NCBI RefSeq assembly: GCF_011492965.1
Contig: NZ_CP045121.1
Coordinates: 620,001 to 684,000 of the forward strand
DNA: 64,000 bases
Direction of reading: 5' to 3'
Source of the DNA: Rubrobacter marinus
GTDB lineage: Bacteria > Actinomycetota > Rubrobacteria > Rubrobacterales > Rubrobacteraceae
Every line of letters starts with the position of its first letter. Position 1 is the first letter of the stretch. A model generated the notes under the pieces. That model was not told where the DNA came from. It ran no database searches and worked only from the letters and a program-made list of their open reading frames with translations. The position numbers were made by a program, and so were the translations under genes. Shown piece by piece: positions 26,525 to 35,842 of the stretch.

Positions 26525-27809
26525 GGGCGCCGACGGGCCGGGCTCCGCGAGCCCCGAGCGGAGCGTCTTCTCCCGCCTGAAGCGCGGGGCCGTGGAGGCG
26601 TTCGTGCTGCACGGCGCCGGGGTCGGGCTCCTGTTCCTGATGCACGCCGTCTTCGCGCGAGCCGTGGGGGAGGGGGGCTACGGGAGCTTCTCGTACGCGC
26701 TGGCGATCACGGCGGTGCTCGGGATCGTGGCGCCCCTGGGGTGGCCCACGGCCCTCCTGAGGTTCGTCTCCGAGTACCTGGAGCTCGGGCGCTGGGGTCT
26801 CCTGCAGGGCGCCCTGAGGCGAGCCTACCAGACCACGCTCGTCGTCTCCCTGGCGATCTCGCTGGTCCTCCTGGGCCTCTCTTACCTCGTCCCCGGCGAC
26901 GCCGCGACGGGCCTGCGCTACGCGGCGCTCCTCCTGCCGCTGGTCGCCTTCGTCGGCCTGAGGCGCAAGGCGCTGCGCGCCCTGGGCAAGCTCAAGGCGA
27001 GCATCGTGCTGGAGGAGGTCGTCCTGCCGGTGGGGGCCGTGGCCGGGGTGCTGCTCCTGGTGCTCGCGCTCGGGGGCATCGGGGTGTCGGGGATCGTGCT
27101 CGCCTACTTCGCCTCGGCCCTGCTGGTCTTCGCCCTGAGCTCCTGGTGGCTGCTCAGGAGCCTCCCCGACGAGGCGCGGGAGGCGAAGCCCGAGTACCGG
27201 TACCGGGCGTGGATGGCCGTGGCCCTGCCCATGGCCTTCGGCGGGCTCAACCAGATGCTGATGAACCGGGCGGACGTGCTCGTGCTCGGCACCCTGGCGA
27301 GCGACGAGACCGTGGGCCTGTACAACGCGGCGGCGCGCATCGCCATCCTCATAACCTTCTCCCTGAGCGCCGTCAACGCGGTCGTGGTGCCCATGATCTC
27401 CGCCGCGTACCACGGCGGCAGGAGGCGTCAAGCGAGGAGCCTGCAGCACCGCGCCATGCTGCTCGGGGGCCTGGGCGCCCTGCCGCCCGCCGTGGTCGTG
27501 CTCCTGTTCCCCGAGTTTCTGCTCGGCTTCTTCGGGCCCGGCTTCGTCGAGGCCGCGCCGGTGTTGAGGATCCTGGCGCTCGGCCAGCTCGTCAACGCCG
27601 CGACGGGCCCGGTGGGCTTCGCGCTCCTCATGACCGGCCGCGAGAGGGCCTTCGCCGCGACGCTCGCGGTGGCCGCCGTCGCGACGGTGGTCGGCTGCCT
27701 CGTCGTGGTGCCGATCTACGGCGCCGTGGGCGCGGCCGTCGTCACGGCGACGAGCGTCGCGGCCCTCAACCTCTGGCAGTATGGACTTTCGGGGCGCGCC
27801 TACTCATAA
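26511..27809 (+). CDS. Wzx-type polysaccharide flippase (1)
   Basis: 432 residues with 12 or more hydrophobic helices, MOP-superfamily type. It begins LKRGAVEAFVLHGAGVGLLFLMHAVFARAVGEGGYG, typical of lipid-linked oligosaccharide flippases, and has GGLNQMLMNRADVLVLGTLAS in the middle. The role is to move a undecaprenyl-linked repeat unit across the membrane. It is one of four such proteins in the window. It overlaps the epimerase upstream and is followed after nine bases by a sulfotransferase. Confidence 0.85.
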   Translation: MGMDRGADGPGSASPERSVFSRLKRGAVEAFVLHGAGVGLLFLMHAVFARAVGEGGYGSFSYALAITAVLGIVAPLGWPTALLRFVSEYLELGRWGLLQGALRRAYQTTLVVSLAISLVLLGLSYLVPGDAATGLRYAALLLPLVAFVGLRRKALRALGKLKASIVLEEVVLPVGAVAGVLLLVLALGGIGVSGIVLAYFASALLVFALSSWWLLRSLPDEAREAKPEYRYRAWMAVALPMAFGGLNQMLMNRADVLVLGTLASDETVGLYNAAARIAILITFSLSAVNAVVVPMISAAYHGGRRRQARSLQHRAMLLGGLGALPPAVVVLLFPEFLLGFFGPGFVEAAPVLRILALGQLVNAATGPVGFALLMTGRERAFAATLAVAAVATVVGCLVVVPIYGAVGAAVVTATSVAALNLWQYGLSGRAYS

Positions 27810-27818
27810 TCCGGCCGC

Positions 27819-28844
27819 ATGGTGCCCGACACGCCCCAGATCCTGTTTCTCGCCTACTTCTCCCGCTCCGGCTCCACGTTCCTCTCCTCCAGGCTGGACC
27901 GCTACGGGGACGTCGGCGTCACGGTCGAGAGCGCGTTCATGCGGACGCTGCTCCTGAAGAAGGGGGAGCTCCGCAGGGCCGCCGGCCCCGGCGAGGTCTA
28001 CGGGATGCTGGAGAACGAGGCCCGGTTCGCGAACCTCGGGCTCTCGCGCGCGGCGCTCTCGGAGCACCTGAAGCCCGGCGGCGCCTACGGCGTCGGGGAG
28101 GTCGCGCGCGCGATCCTGGGGGCGTACTTCGCGGAGAAGAAGCCGGGGGCTCGGGTCTGGGTCGTCAAGGAGGGCGGCAGCGGGTTTCTGGTCAACGCGA
28201 TCTCGCGCGAGCTCCCGGAGGCCCGGTTCCTGCACGTGATCCGGGACGGACGCGCCGTCCTCAACTCGGGCCTGAACGCCGTGCGCCCCTACGGCGAGGG
28301 CGAGCGCATGGCCCGCGACCCCCTCGCCGTCGCCCGCGTGTGGTCCGGGTTCGTCGACGGGGTCGACGCCTTCCGCGCCGCCCGCCCCGAGCGCTGCCTC
28401 GAATGCCGCTACGAGGACCTGATGGCCGACGAGGAGGGCGAGCTCCGGCGCCTCAGGCGCTCCCTCGGCCTGCCCGAAGAGGCCCCGCGAAGCACCGGCG
28501 AGGGCGAAGGCTACTACGAGGCCATGCCCGAGAAGGAGAGGTCCATACACCGCCTGGTCTCGGGGGGCGCCGTGCGGGGCCGCGTCGACGCCTGGAGGGA
28601 CGAGCTCGGCCGCGGGGACCGGCTCGTCTTCGAGTACAGAGCCCGCCGATCCCTCCGGCGCCACGGCTACGGGGCGGAGGCGCCCGGGCTCCCCGCGCTC
28701 CTCCGCGATCGGGACTTCCTGGCCTCCTACGTCTCCTCCCTCGCCCGGCGGGTCGGAAGCTGGCGCCGCCTCGCGCGCAACCCGGTCCGGCTCCTGTACG
28801 TGATCAGGACGACCGCTCTCCGCCTCAAGGACCGCCTGACCTAG
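27819..28844 (+). CDS. sulfotransferase-family protein (1)
   Basis: PAPS-dependent sulfotransferase fold, 341 residues. The 5'-phosphosulfate loop is FSRSGSTFLSSRLD (about residues 14-27) and the 3'-phosphate site is HVIRDGRAVLNSG. CRYEDLMADEEGELRRL is the conserved region near the C-terminal part. It would transfer sulfate from PAPS to a glycan. No signal peptide is seen, so it acts in the cytoplasm on a lipid-linked or nucleotide-linked intermediate. It is the last gene before a 200-base gap. Confidence 0.82.
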   Translation: MVPDTPQILFLAYFSRSGSTFLSSRLDRYGDVGVTVESAFMRTLLLKKGELRRAAGPGEVYGMLENEARFANLGLSRAALSEHLKPGGAYGVGEVARAILGAYFAEKKPGARVWVVKEGGSGFLVNAISRELPEARFLHVIRDGRAVLNSGLNAVRPYGEGERMARDPLAVARVWSGFVDGVDAFRAARPERCLECRYEDLMADEEGELRRLRRSLGLPEEAPRSTGEGEGYYEAMPEKERSIHRLVSGGAVRGRVDAWRDELGRGDRLVFEYRARRSLRRHGYGAEAPGLPALLRDRDFLASYVSSLARRVGSWRRLARNPVRLLYVIRTTALRLKDRLT

Positions 28845-29044
28845 AGAGGTGGGGGCCAGAGCACCCCTGCGTCCCTTGCAAGAGACGGTCGCGGCGGGTC
28901 GGACGCGAGCGGCCGGGGCCCGGTCGGCCGCTAACGGTTAGAGCAGAGGGCGTGACCGCGGGGCGTTCCGTCCGAAGATCGCGCATAAGCTTTTTCTAAC
29001 CGGGCTCTTATAGTGGTCCAACGCTTGCTTGTTAGCTTGAGCGG

Positions 29045-30535
29045 GTGAGTAAAGGACTTCACAAGAAATTTCCGCTTCTGGCGCTGCTGGGCATCTTGCT
29101 GCTCGCCGCTGCTCTGAGGTTCTATGGCCTGGGTTTCCAGTCGCTCTGGAACGACGAGTTGAACACTTGGGGCCTGTCCACCTTTGGTGAGGGGGTCTCC
29201 GGGGTGCTGTACCATTTCAACAGGGAGGGGATCGGGGTGCACCCCCCGGCTTACTACCTGTTGATCCACTTTACCGTGCAGCTCCTGGGGGAGTCCGAGT
29301 GGGCGTTGAGGCTCCCCTCCGCGCTTGCGGGCTTCCTGTCTGTCCTCGCGACCTATCTCCTGGGCCGTAGGCTGTACTCCTGGCGAGAGGGACTGATTGC
29401 AGCACTCCTCGTGGCCGTCTTGTGGACTCCGGTCTACTACTCGCAGGAGGCCAGGATGTACTCCCTGCTCCTCCTCTTCGCCACGTTGGCGACCTACTTC
29501 TGGGTCTCGGTGGCGCGGAGCCTGGATCGCGAGGAGAGGCCGAGGCTCCTTGCTGTGTCCGGCTACGTCGTCGCAGCTGCCGTCGCCGCATATCTGCACT
29601 ACTTCGGTTTCTACCTCGTCGCGCTGCAGGGGCTGTGGACGATGATGGTTTACGCTCGTAGACCCGGAACGCTGGCTTACACGCTCGTAGTCTACGGCTT
29701 GATCGTACTGGCCTACTCGCCTTGGCTGCCGGCGCTGTTCAACAGGACGGGACAGGGTTCGGGCACGATAGAGCATATCGCCAGGCCGGGGCTCGACACT
29801 TTTGTGGATTACGCCGTGTTCGTCTTCAGTAGATCCCCGGTATTCGCGGTGGTCGCGTTGGCGCTATACCTGTTCTTGCCCTACAAAAAGCTCTACCCGC
29901 TATACAAAGACGAAGGGCTTTCGGGTACGCGAAGAGCGTTGCGCACCCCGGGTCTGATGCTCGTGTTGTGGCTGACCGTTCCCTTCGCCGGAGCTTACGT
30001 GGTCTCCTTGATCTGGACCCCGATACTTGAGCCACGCTACCTCATCGTCTCCCTCCCGGCTGCCTACCTCCTGGTTGCCCGCGCCGTCACGCAACTGCCG
30101 GTGCGCCCGATGGTGCAGGCGACCGCCGTGGCGCTGGGTTCCGTCTTGCTCCTGGCACAACTCGTCTTCCTGATGGACTACTACACAGAGCCGAGCAAGG
30201 AGCAGATCCGGGAGGGAGTAGAGTTCGTCGCGGAGAACGAGCGTCCCTCGACGCTACTTGCGTACTGCGCTGGGGTAAGGGTGGCGTTTTTCAACTACTA
30301 TCTCGTCCAGGAGGGGGCCGACGAGCGGTTCGGGGTAAGGGCGTGCACCTCCGCGAGCGAGTTGGAGAGGGCGATCGGGAGAGGGAACAGCCGCTACGTG
30401 GGCTTCGTTGCGTCGAGGGAGCCGGAGGCAGCGGTCACGCGGTATCTGCGCAACGAGCTCGAGTTGGTTCGAGAAGCAAACTTGGTGGGCGCCGATGCTT
30501 ACCTTTTCGAGGTGCCGGAGGCCGCACACTCGTGA
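29045..30535 (+). CDS. GT39/ArnT-like membrane glycosyltransferase
   Basis: A 496-residue polytopic GT-C protein (about 11-12 helices). The first periplasmic loop carries the acidic pair in SLWNDELNTWG, typical of GT39/GT83 enzymes that use polyprenyl-phosphate sugars outside the membrane. The EARMYSLLLLFATLATYF motif also fits this family. It probably adds a sugar from a lipid carrier to the glycan or to a protein. The start is GTG 29045. A 200-base gap upstream with a GC-poorer stretch (28980-29040) probably holds its promoter. Confidence 0.82.
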   Translation: MSKGLHKKFPLLALLGILLLAAALRFYGLGFQSLWNDELNTWGLSTFGEGVSGVLYHFNREGIGVHPPAYYLLIHFTVQLLGESEWALRLPSALAGFLSVLATYLLGRRLYSWREGLIAALLVAVLWTPVYYSQEARMYSLLLLFATLATYFWVSVARSLDREERPRLLAVSGYVVAAAVAAYLHYFGFYLVALQGLWTMMVYARRPGTLAYTLVVYGLIVLAYSPWLPALFNRTGQGSGTIEHIARPGLDTFVDYAVFVFSRSPVFAVVALALYLFLPYKKLYPLYKDEGLSGTRRALRTPGLMLVLWLTVPFAGAYVVSLIWTPILEPRYLIVSLPAAYLLVARAVTQLPVRPMVQATAVALGSVLLLAQLVFLMDYYTEPSKEQIREGVEFVAENERPSTLLAYCAGVRVAFFNYYLVQEGADERFGVRACTSASELERAIGRGNSRYVGFVASREPEAAVTRYLRNELELVREANLVGADAYLFEVPEAAHS

Positions 30536-30581
30536 GCGCCGGTGTCGTGCCCCGACCGTACGACCACAGGAGGTAACGGCC

Positions 30582-31358
30582 GTGGAACCGACGATCTCGC
30601 TCTCCGCTAGAAAAGTCTTCTGGGTGTTGCTCTCGGTGGCGTTGCTCCTCGCGGCCCTGTGCGTCGCCGTGGTCCTGTATAAGGCCACCCCGGGAGCGGC
30701 CGAGTCGAGACTGTTCTCGGATAACCCGAACCTGGGCTCCCTGAACCTGTTCGACCTCAAAAAAGAGCAGAGCTTCGGAACCTGGTACACGGCCTTCCTG
30801 TTGCTCTCGTGCTCGGCGCTTGCGGCGGTAGTTTCGTCTCTCAAGAGGCGTGCGGGCGAGCCTTACGTCAACCATTGGCGTATCCTGTCGTTGGTATTCT
30901 TGTACCTCTCGATCGACGAGGGGGTCACCATTCACGAGAAGCTGGGCCCGATCACGAGGCCGTTCCTGAGGTCTTTCGGTATCCAGCTTGGCGGGCTTCT
31001 GAACAACGCGTGGGTGATCCCCGCCGCCGTCTTGTTGCTCGTCTTCGTCGTCGCCTTCCTCGGGTTCTTTTTCAGGTTGCCCAGAAAACAACAGGTGTTG
31101 TTCCTCGTCGCCGGCCTCCTCTACGTCGGGGGTGCGATGGGTCTCGAGATGGTGAACGCCCTCGTCGCCTCCATCTTCGGCGAACAGAAGGGGATGGTCA
31201 GGATCATGATACCGGTCGCCGAGGAGTCCCTGGAGATGCTGGGCATCGTCGTCTTCGCCTACGCGCTCCTCTCGTACATGGGCTCCCGACACCGCGAGGT
31301 GCGGTTTCGTGTGGAGGGCGAGAAGCCCGACAAACTCGACGACGAGCCCACGCGCTAA
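30582..31358 (+). CDS. polytopic membrane protein with DEGVTIHEKLG motif
   Basis: 258 residues with about six hydrophobic segments and charged ends. GTG 30582 follows AGGAGGT by eight bases. The conserved-looking stretch LYLSIDEGVTIHEKLGP resembles a group of actinobacterial membrane proteins with an S-x-DE-x-x-x-HE signature and no known function. A second acidic motif, PVAEESLEMLG, is near the C-terminus. It is between a GT39-like and a GT4 gene. A role in the glycan or envelope is inferred from position only. Confidence 0.65.
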   Translation: MEPTISLSARKVFWVLLSVALLLAALCVAVVLYKATPGAAESRLFSDNPNLGSLNLFDLKKEQSFGTWYTAFLLLSCSALAAVVSSLKRRAGEPYVNHWRILSLVFLYLSIDEGVTIHEKLGPITRPFLRSFGIQLGGLLNNAWVIPAAVLLLVFVVAFLGFFFRLPRKQQVLFLVAGLLYVGGAMGLEMVNALVASIFGEQKGMVRIMIPVAEESLEMLGIVVFAYALLSYMGSRHREVRFRVEGEKPDKLDDEPTR

Positions 31359-31450
31359 TACGCGCAACGTCGAAACCCTGTCCGCCCCTCATCGGAAACT
31401 ACGAACTGGCTTGTTAGGGTCGCGTAACGCCGCTCCAAGGAGCCCCTATA

Positions 31451-32632
31451 ATGCTCCGGGTGTTCGGAAGGCGAGAGGTAGTGGTTCGCGTAAGGTCGTT
31501 GCTCCCTGCCCTGCTGGGCTTCGTATCGCTCACCCCTGATCTGCACCGGACCACCAGCCCCTCATCTCCCGGCGATCTAGCTCAAGGGCTGAGGGTGGTG
31601 TGCGCGTTCAGTCCCCGTCGTGCCCACAAGACGCTGCTCTTGCTCGAGGGGCCGCAGGTCGTGCGCCTGAAGACGCCCCGCGACGTCTTCGCGCTCCCTC
31701 GCCGGTCGGGCGGACGAACGGTGGTCATGATCGACACGTACGGCTGGCTGGGTCTCGTCGGAGTACTCGCCTCTCTCTACCTGCGCGTCCCGCTCGTCGT
31801 CCGGTTGCGAGGGCATCCCTTCCGGGAGAATCGGGAGCGTCTCGCCGGGCGTAGCGGTCTGCGCCCGTGGGCGAGGTTCCTGGCCGTCTCGGCGATGCAG
31901 CTCTTCTGCCTCTTCTCCGCGCGGCTGGTGCTCTTCAACTCCTCGACCGTGGCGAGAGAGCTGGCCAGCGTCGTACCAGAGCGGCGGCGGGCGGTCGTCC
32001 ATAATCCGTACACGGAGCCGGGGACGAACCTCGATGGGCCCTCGACGGGCTCACGGTTCCCCGAGGGTGGTCTCCGCTTGCTCACGGTCACGAGCATGAA
32101 CCTTGCCTCCAAAGTAGACCCGACGCTGGAGGCGGCCGGGCACCTGGCGCGCATGGGCTTGTGGGACGAGCTGGACCTGCGGTGGGTCGTGTGCGGGGCG
32201 GGCCGTCACGAAGAGCGCGTCCGGGAGGCGGCCAGGCGTCTGGGGATCGAGGGCCGGCTCGTCGCCCCGGGGCGCGTGGAGGACATCGGGAGCGCCTACG
32301 AGTGGGGCGACGTGCTCGTCTACCTCACCCGCCTCGACGCCTTCCCGAACGTGCCCATGGAGGCGATGATGCGGCAGAAGCCCGTGATAACGAACGCGGA
32401 CAGCCACGGTACCCGCGAGCAGGTCTTCGACGGGGTCAACGGCGTCGTCGTGGAGGATCTCGACGAACTCGCCGCCGCGCTCCGAGCCTATGCCGGCAAT
32501 GCCGCACTACGCGAGCGCCACGGACGCGCGGGACGGGAACTCGTCGAGCAGAGGTTCTCGGTGGACGCCCAGCGTCGGGCGATGGGGGAGGCTCTGGAGA
32601 AGCTGTACGTCCCGCGCAAGGGACGAAGATAG
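31451..32632 (+). CDS. GT4 glycosyltransferase (1)
   Basis: Retaining GT-B transferase of 393 residues. It has an N-terminal acceptor domain with VMIDTYGWLGLVGV and NSSTVARELASVV, then TVTSMNLASKVDPTLEAAG. The C-terminal donor site reads YEWGDVLVYLTRLDAFPNVPMEAMMRQKPVITNADSHGTREQVFDG, with the E-x7-E-like pair of the family. AAGGAG precedes ATG 31451. The donor and acceptor sugars are unknown. Confidence 0.85.
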   Translation: MLRVFGRREVVVRVRSLLPALLGFVSLTPDLHRTTSPSSPGDLAQGLRVVCAFSPRRAHKTLLLLEGPQVVRLKTPRDVFALPRRSGGRTVVMIDTYGWLGLVGVLASLYLRVPLVVRLRGHPFRENRERLAGRSGLRPWARFLAVSAMQLFCLFSARLVLFNSSTVARELASVVPERRRAVVHNPYTEPGTNLDGPSTGSRFPEGGLRLLTVTSMNLASKVDPTLEAAGHLARMGLWDELDLRWVVCGAGRHEERVREAARRLGIEGRLVAPGRVEDIGSAYEWGDVLVYLTRLDAFPNVPMEAMMRQKPVITNADSHGTREQVFDGVNGVVVEDLDELAAALRAYAGNAALRERHGRAGRELVEQRFSVDAQRRAMGEALEKLYVPRKGRR

Positions 32633-32731
32633 CCCGCACGCCGGCTTCGAACGGCGGGCTTTGTGGTTAAGATACGGGCCTCGGGGGCCGCGAGGGTCTG
32701 CCTCCGCGGCCTAGAAGGAGACGTTGTTACG

Positions 32732-33640
32732 GTGGAACCCAACGAGCCGCCCGTGAAGGTTCTGTACGTGCTCGGGGACGGGCGGAGCGGGTCTACCGTG
32801 CTCGACATCGTGCTCGGCAACCATCCGGGCGTCGAGAGCGTCGGCGAGGTGCGGAAAGTCCCCACCCGTGGCTGGGAGGCGGGGAACCCGTGCAGCTGCG
32901 GCAGGCCCATGGGCGAGTGCCCGTTCTGGTCCGAGGTGCATGAGGAGTGGGTGAGAAGGGTCGGGTCCGACGATCTGAAGGGCTTTCGGAAGCTTCAGGG
33001 GATTTACGAGTCGCGCGGCGGCATTCTACGCTTGCTTGCCGAGCGGGCGCGACCTTCGGAGCGGTTCCGGAGGTACGCCCGGCTCAACGGGGCGCTCTTC
33101 GGGGCGATCCGGGCCGTCAGCGGCAAGAGCGTGGTGGTCGACTCCTCCAAGGTGCCGGCGCGCGCCCTCGCGCTCTCCTCGGTGCCGGGGGTGGAGCTGC
33201 ACCTCGTGCATCTGATCCGGGACGCCCGCGGGGTCGCGGCCTCTCGCAAGAAGTCCGACACGGGCGTGGCCTCGACCCCTGCCTGGCGCTCCTCTATGCG
33301 CTGGACGGAGGCGAACCTGCTCTCCGAGTGGGTGCGGCGCCGGGTGGACCCCGCCGGTCTCCGCGTGCGCTACGAGGATCTCGCGGCCGACCCGCGAAGG
33401 GAGCTCGGCCGGATCGGGACCTCCGTCGGGCTCGACCTCTCCGGGCTCGCGGAAGGCTTGCTCGCCGGCCGCGAGATGCGGGTCGGCCACGTCGGCGGCG
33501 GCAACAGGGTTCGTATGGCGGGGACCGTCAGGTTCAGCGGCGACACCGACGGCTGGCGGACGAGGCTCTCCGAGGGCGAACAGCGCGCCGCCTGGACCTT
33601 CGCAGCCCCGCTCATGAAGCGGCACGGGTACAAGCGGTGA
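32732..33640 (+). CDS. sulfotransferase-family protein (2)
   Basis: About 302 residues from GTG 32732, which has AGAAGGAG upstream; the frame is open to 32663. PAPS loop VLGDGRSGSTVLDIVLG, 3'-phosphate motif LIRDARGVAASRKKS and RVRYEDLAADPRREL. A cysteine cluster CSCGRPMGECPFW is shared with the fourth sulfotransferase of the window, so the two are in the same subfamily. It overlaps the next sulfotransferase by four bases (GTGA). Confidence 0.85.
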   Translation: MEPNEPPVKVLYVLGDGRSGSTVLDIVLGNHPGVESVGEVRKVPTRGWEAGNPCSCGRPMGECPFWSEVHEEWVRRVGSDDLKGFRKLQGIYESRGGILRLLAERARPSERFRRYARLNGALFGAIRAVSGKSVVVDSSKVPARALALSSVPGVELHLVHLIRDARGVAASRKKSDTGVASTPAWRSSMRWTEANLLSEWVRRRVDPAGLRVRYEDLAADPRRELGRIGTSVGLDLSGLAEGLLAGREMRVGHVGGGNRVRMAGTVRFSGDTDGWRTRLSEGEQRAAWTFAAPLMKRHGYKR

Positions 33641-34491
33641 AGCCGGAGCAGCAGGCCCGCAAGTCCGCAATACGGGCGTCGTTGGGCCTTCTCGATCAGA
33701 GGTCCCTCCTGTACCGGAAGACCAACGGCCTGCTCCGCACCGGCATGGTCCGGCTCCTCTCCGGGGCGCTGCCGCTATACGTGGTCAACGAGTACCCGAA
33801 GAGCGGCGGAAGCTGGACGGCGCAGATGCTCGAGAAGGCCCTCGGGGTTCCCTTCCCCAGGAACCGCCTGCCCGTCTTCCGCTCCTCCATCATGCAGGGC
33901 CACTACCTCTCGCCGCGGGGCATGAAGAACGTCCTCGTCGTATGGCGCGACGGACGGGACATCATGGTCTCCTGGTACCACCACTGCCTCTTCGCCAACG
34001 AGCGCCAGAACGCACCCCTCGTCGCCGAGACGCGGCGAGATCTCCGCTTCGAAGACTACGGGGACGTGCAGGGGAACCTGCCGGCCTTTCTCGAGTATGC
34101 CTTCACCCGCCAGCGCCGCCCGCACTTCACCTGGCCGGACTTCGTCCACCAGTGGCACGACCGCAGGGGTGTCGTCCACACGAGCTACGAGGCCCTCCGC
34201 CGGGACCCTGCGGGCGAGCTCGTCAGGATCTCACGCGAGCTCGCGGGCCGCGACCTCGACCCCGGCCGGGCAGCGGAGATCGCCGACGAGTTCTCCTTCG
34301 CCCGCCAGTCCGGGCGGAGGGTAGGGGAGGAGAACAAGGGCAGCTTTGTTCGCAAAGGCGTGGTCGGCGACTGGCGTAACCAGTTCACCCACGAGGCCCG
34401 CGAGGTCTTCGACCGGTATGCAGGAGAGGAGTTGGTTCTGCTTGGTTACGAGCAGGACCACGCGTGGGCGAAGGGGGAGCTCGGTGATTGA
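33637..34491 (+). CDS. sulfotransferase-family protein (3)
   Basis: 284 residues of the Sulfotransfer_1 type, a different branch from its neighbour. PAPS loop VNEYPKSGGSWTAQMLEKAL, 3'-phosphate motif VVWRDGRDIMVSWYHH, then HTSYEALRRDPAGEL and a C-terminal FVRKGVVGDWRNQFT (the KxGxxGdWk motif of this branch). GTG 33637 overlaps the upstream stop, so the two sulfotransferases are coupled and may act on the same glycan at different positions. Confidence 0.87.
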   Translation: MKPEQQARKSAIRASLGLLDQRSLLYRKTNGLLRTGMVRLLSGALPLYVVNEYPKSGGSWTAQMLEKALGVPFPRNRLPVFRSSIMQGHYLSPRGMKNVLVVWRDGRDIMVSWYHHCLFANERQNAPLVAETRRDLRFEDYGDVQGNLPAFLEYAFTRQRRPHFTWPDFVHQWHDRRGVVHTSYEALRRDPAGELVRISRELAGRDLDPGRAAEIADEFSFARQSGRRVGEENKGSFVRKGVVGDWRNQFTHEAREVFDRYAGEELVLLGYEQDHAWAKGELGD

Positions 34492-34506
34492 TCTTCCCGG
34501 TTACGG

Positions 34507-35664
34507 ATGGACGCTCGCGTGTACGTCCTGAACGTACTCTTCGACGATCGCTTCGGCGGCTCGTCCAAACGAGTAACCCAGGTTGCCCGCTACCTCTCGA
34601 CCCATGAGGACGTGCACACCCTCCTATGCCTCCCCGAAGGCGACGGCAACACCGCGGAGGTGGCCCGGGAGATGGGTGTCCCCGTGACCAGGATCGGCTT
34701 CGAGCGCATCCCGCGCCCGAGTGACGTTCGCAGGGTGCTCCGCTGGATCTTCCGGCTGCCGGGGGACGTGCGGCGCTTCTTAGCCCTGTACCGGCGCGAG
34801 AGGTCGGACGCGGTCCACGTCAACGGCGCGTTCTTCCTTCCCCCGGCGATAGCCGCGAAGTTGGCCCGGGTGCCACTCGTCTGGCATCTGAACGACACCG
34901 TGATCCCGAAGAGGGTAGCCCCCTTCTTCGGTACTCTCGTCCGCCTCATGGCGGATCGCGTGCTCGCGACCTCGGAGGATGTCGCCCGCCACTACGGCGT
35001 CGCCGACTCCCCCCACGACGTGATGCCCCCACCTGTCGACCCACGCTGCTTCGAGGTCGTCTGGACCCCGCGTAAGGATGGCCCACGACGCATAGGGCTC
35101 GTCGCCAACTGGAACCCTTTGAAGGGCGTGGAGTACTTCGTCCGAGCCGCGGCCCTCGTGCGCGAACGGCTAGAGGACATAGAAGTCGTCTTCGCGGGGG
35201 CGAGGCTCGGTACGCACGCCGAATACGCGCGTGAGGTAGACGCTCTTATCGACGAACTCGGCTTGCGCCCCGCCGTCCACGAGTACGGCTTCGTCCCCTC
35301 CGTTGCCCCCGTACTCGCCGGGCTCGACGTCCTCGTCATGACCTCCACGGCCGAGGCCTCCTCCATGCCGGTCCTCGAGGCCATGGCCGTGGGCGCGCCG
35401 TCCGTCGCCTCCGACGCGGGCGGCGTGCGTGAGCTTCTCCACGCCGATCCGAAGAATCCGGCGGGCGTGGTGGTACCCATCCGAGACCCAGAAGCCACCG
35501 CCACGGCCGTGCTCGACCTGCTCGGCCGACCCGAAGAGGCGGCTCGGATGGGGAGGAACGGCCGCCGGCTGGCCGGGGAACGCTTCTCGCTCGAAGCATG
35601 CGCCGGGAGGCACCTCGAGGCGTACGCGGGTGCGGCTCGCCGAAGAGCCGATGCTACCCGGTAA
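34507..35664 (+). CDS. GT4 glycosyltransferase (2)
   Basis: 385-residue GT-B transferase. N-terminal part NVLFDDRFGGSSKRVTQVARYL; the middle has VWHLNDTVIPKRVAPFFGTL. The C-terminal part has IGLVANWNPLKGVEYFVRAAALV, GFVPSVAPVLAGLDVLVMTSTAEASSMPVLEAMAVGAPSVASDAGG, the typical EX7E region. The ATG is 16 bases after the sulfotransferase stop. Donor and acceptor unknown. Confidence 0.88.
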   Translation: MDARVYVLNVLFDDRFGGSSKRVTQVARYLSTHEDVHTLLCLPEGDGNTAEVAREMGVPVTRIGFERIPRPSDVRRVLRWIFRLPGDVRRFLALYRRERSDAVHVNGAFFLPPAIAAKLARVPLVWHLNDTVIPKRVAPFFGTLVRLMADRVLATSEDVARHYGVADSPHDVMPPPVDPRCFEVVWTPRKDGPRRIGLVANWNPLKGVEYFVRAAALVRERLEDIEVVFAGARLGTHAEYAREVDALIDELGLRPAVHEYGFVPSVAPVLAGLDVLVMTSTAEASSMPVLEAMAVGAPSVASDAGGVRELLHADPKNPAGVVVPIRDPEATATAVLDLLGRPEEAARMGRNGRRLAGERFSLEACAGRHLEAYAGAARRRADATR

Positions 35665-35842
35665 GCCTTGCAACTGCCTCACCACGAGCGTGGTACCTTC
35701 TCCGGACGGCCGCGAGACAAGCAGGAGAAGTTGAGTTGACCCTAGCGAACCAAACGCGCTGCGAAACACGCGTGTCCCGGGTCTGCGTCTCAAGGCCCCG
35801 GGGCGTGCTGCCTTCTGGACTACCCCGGGAGATGCGGCTCTC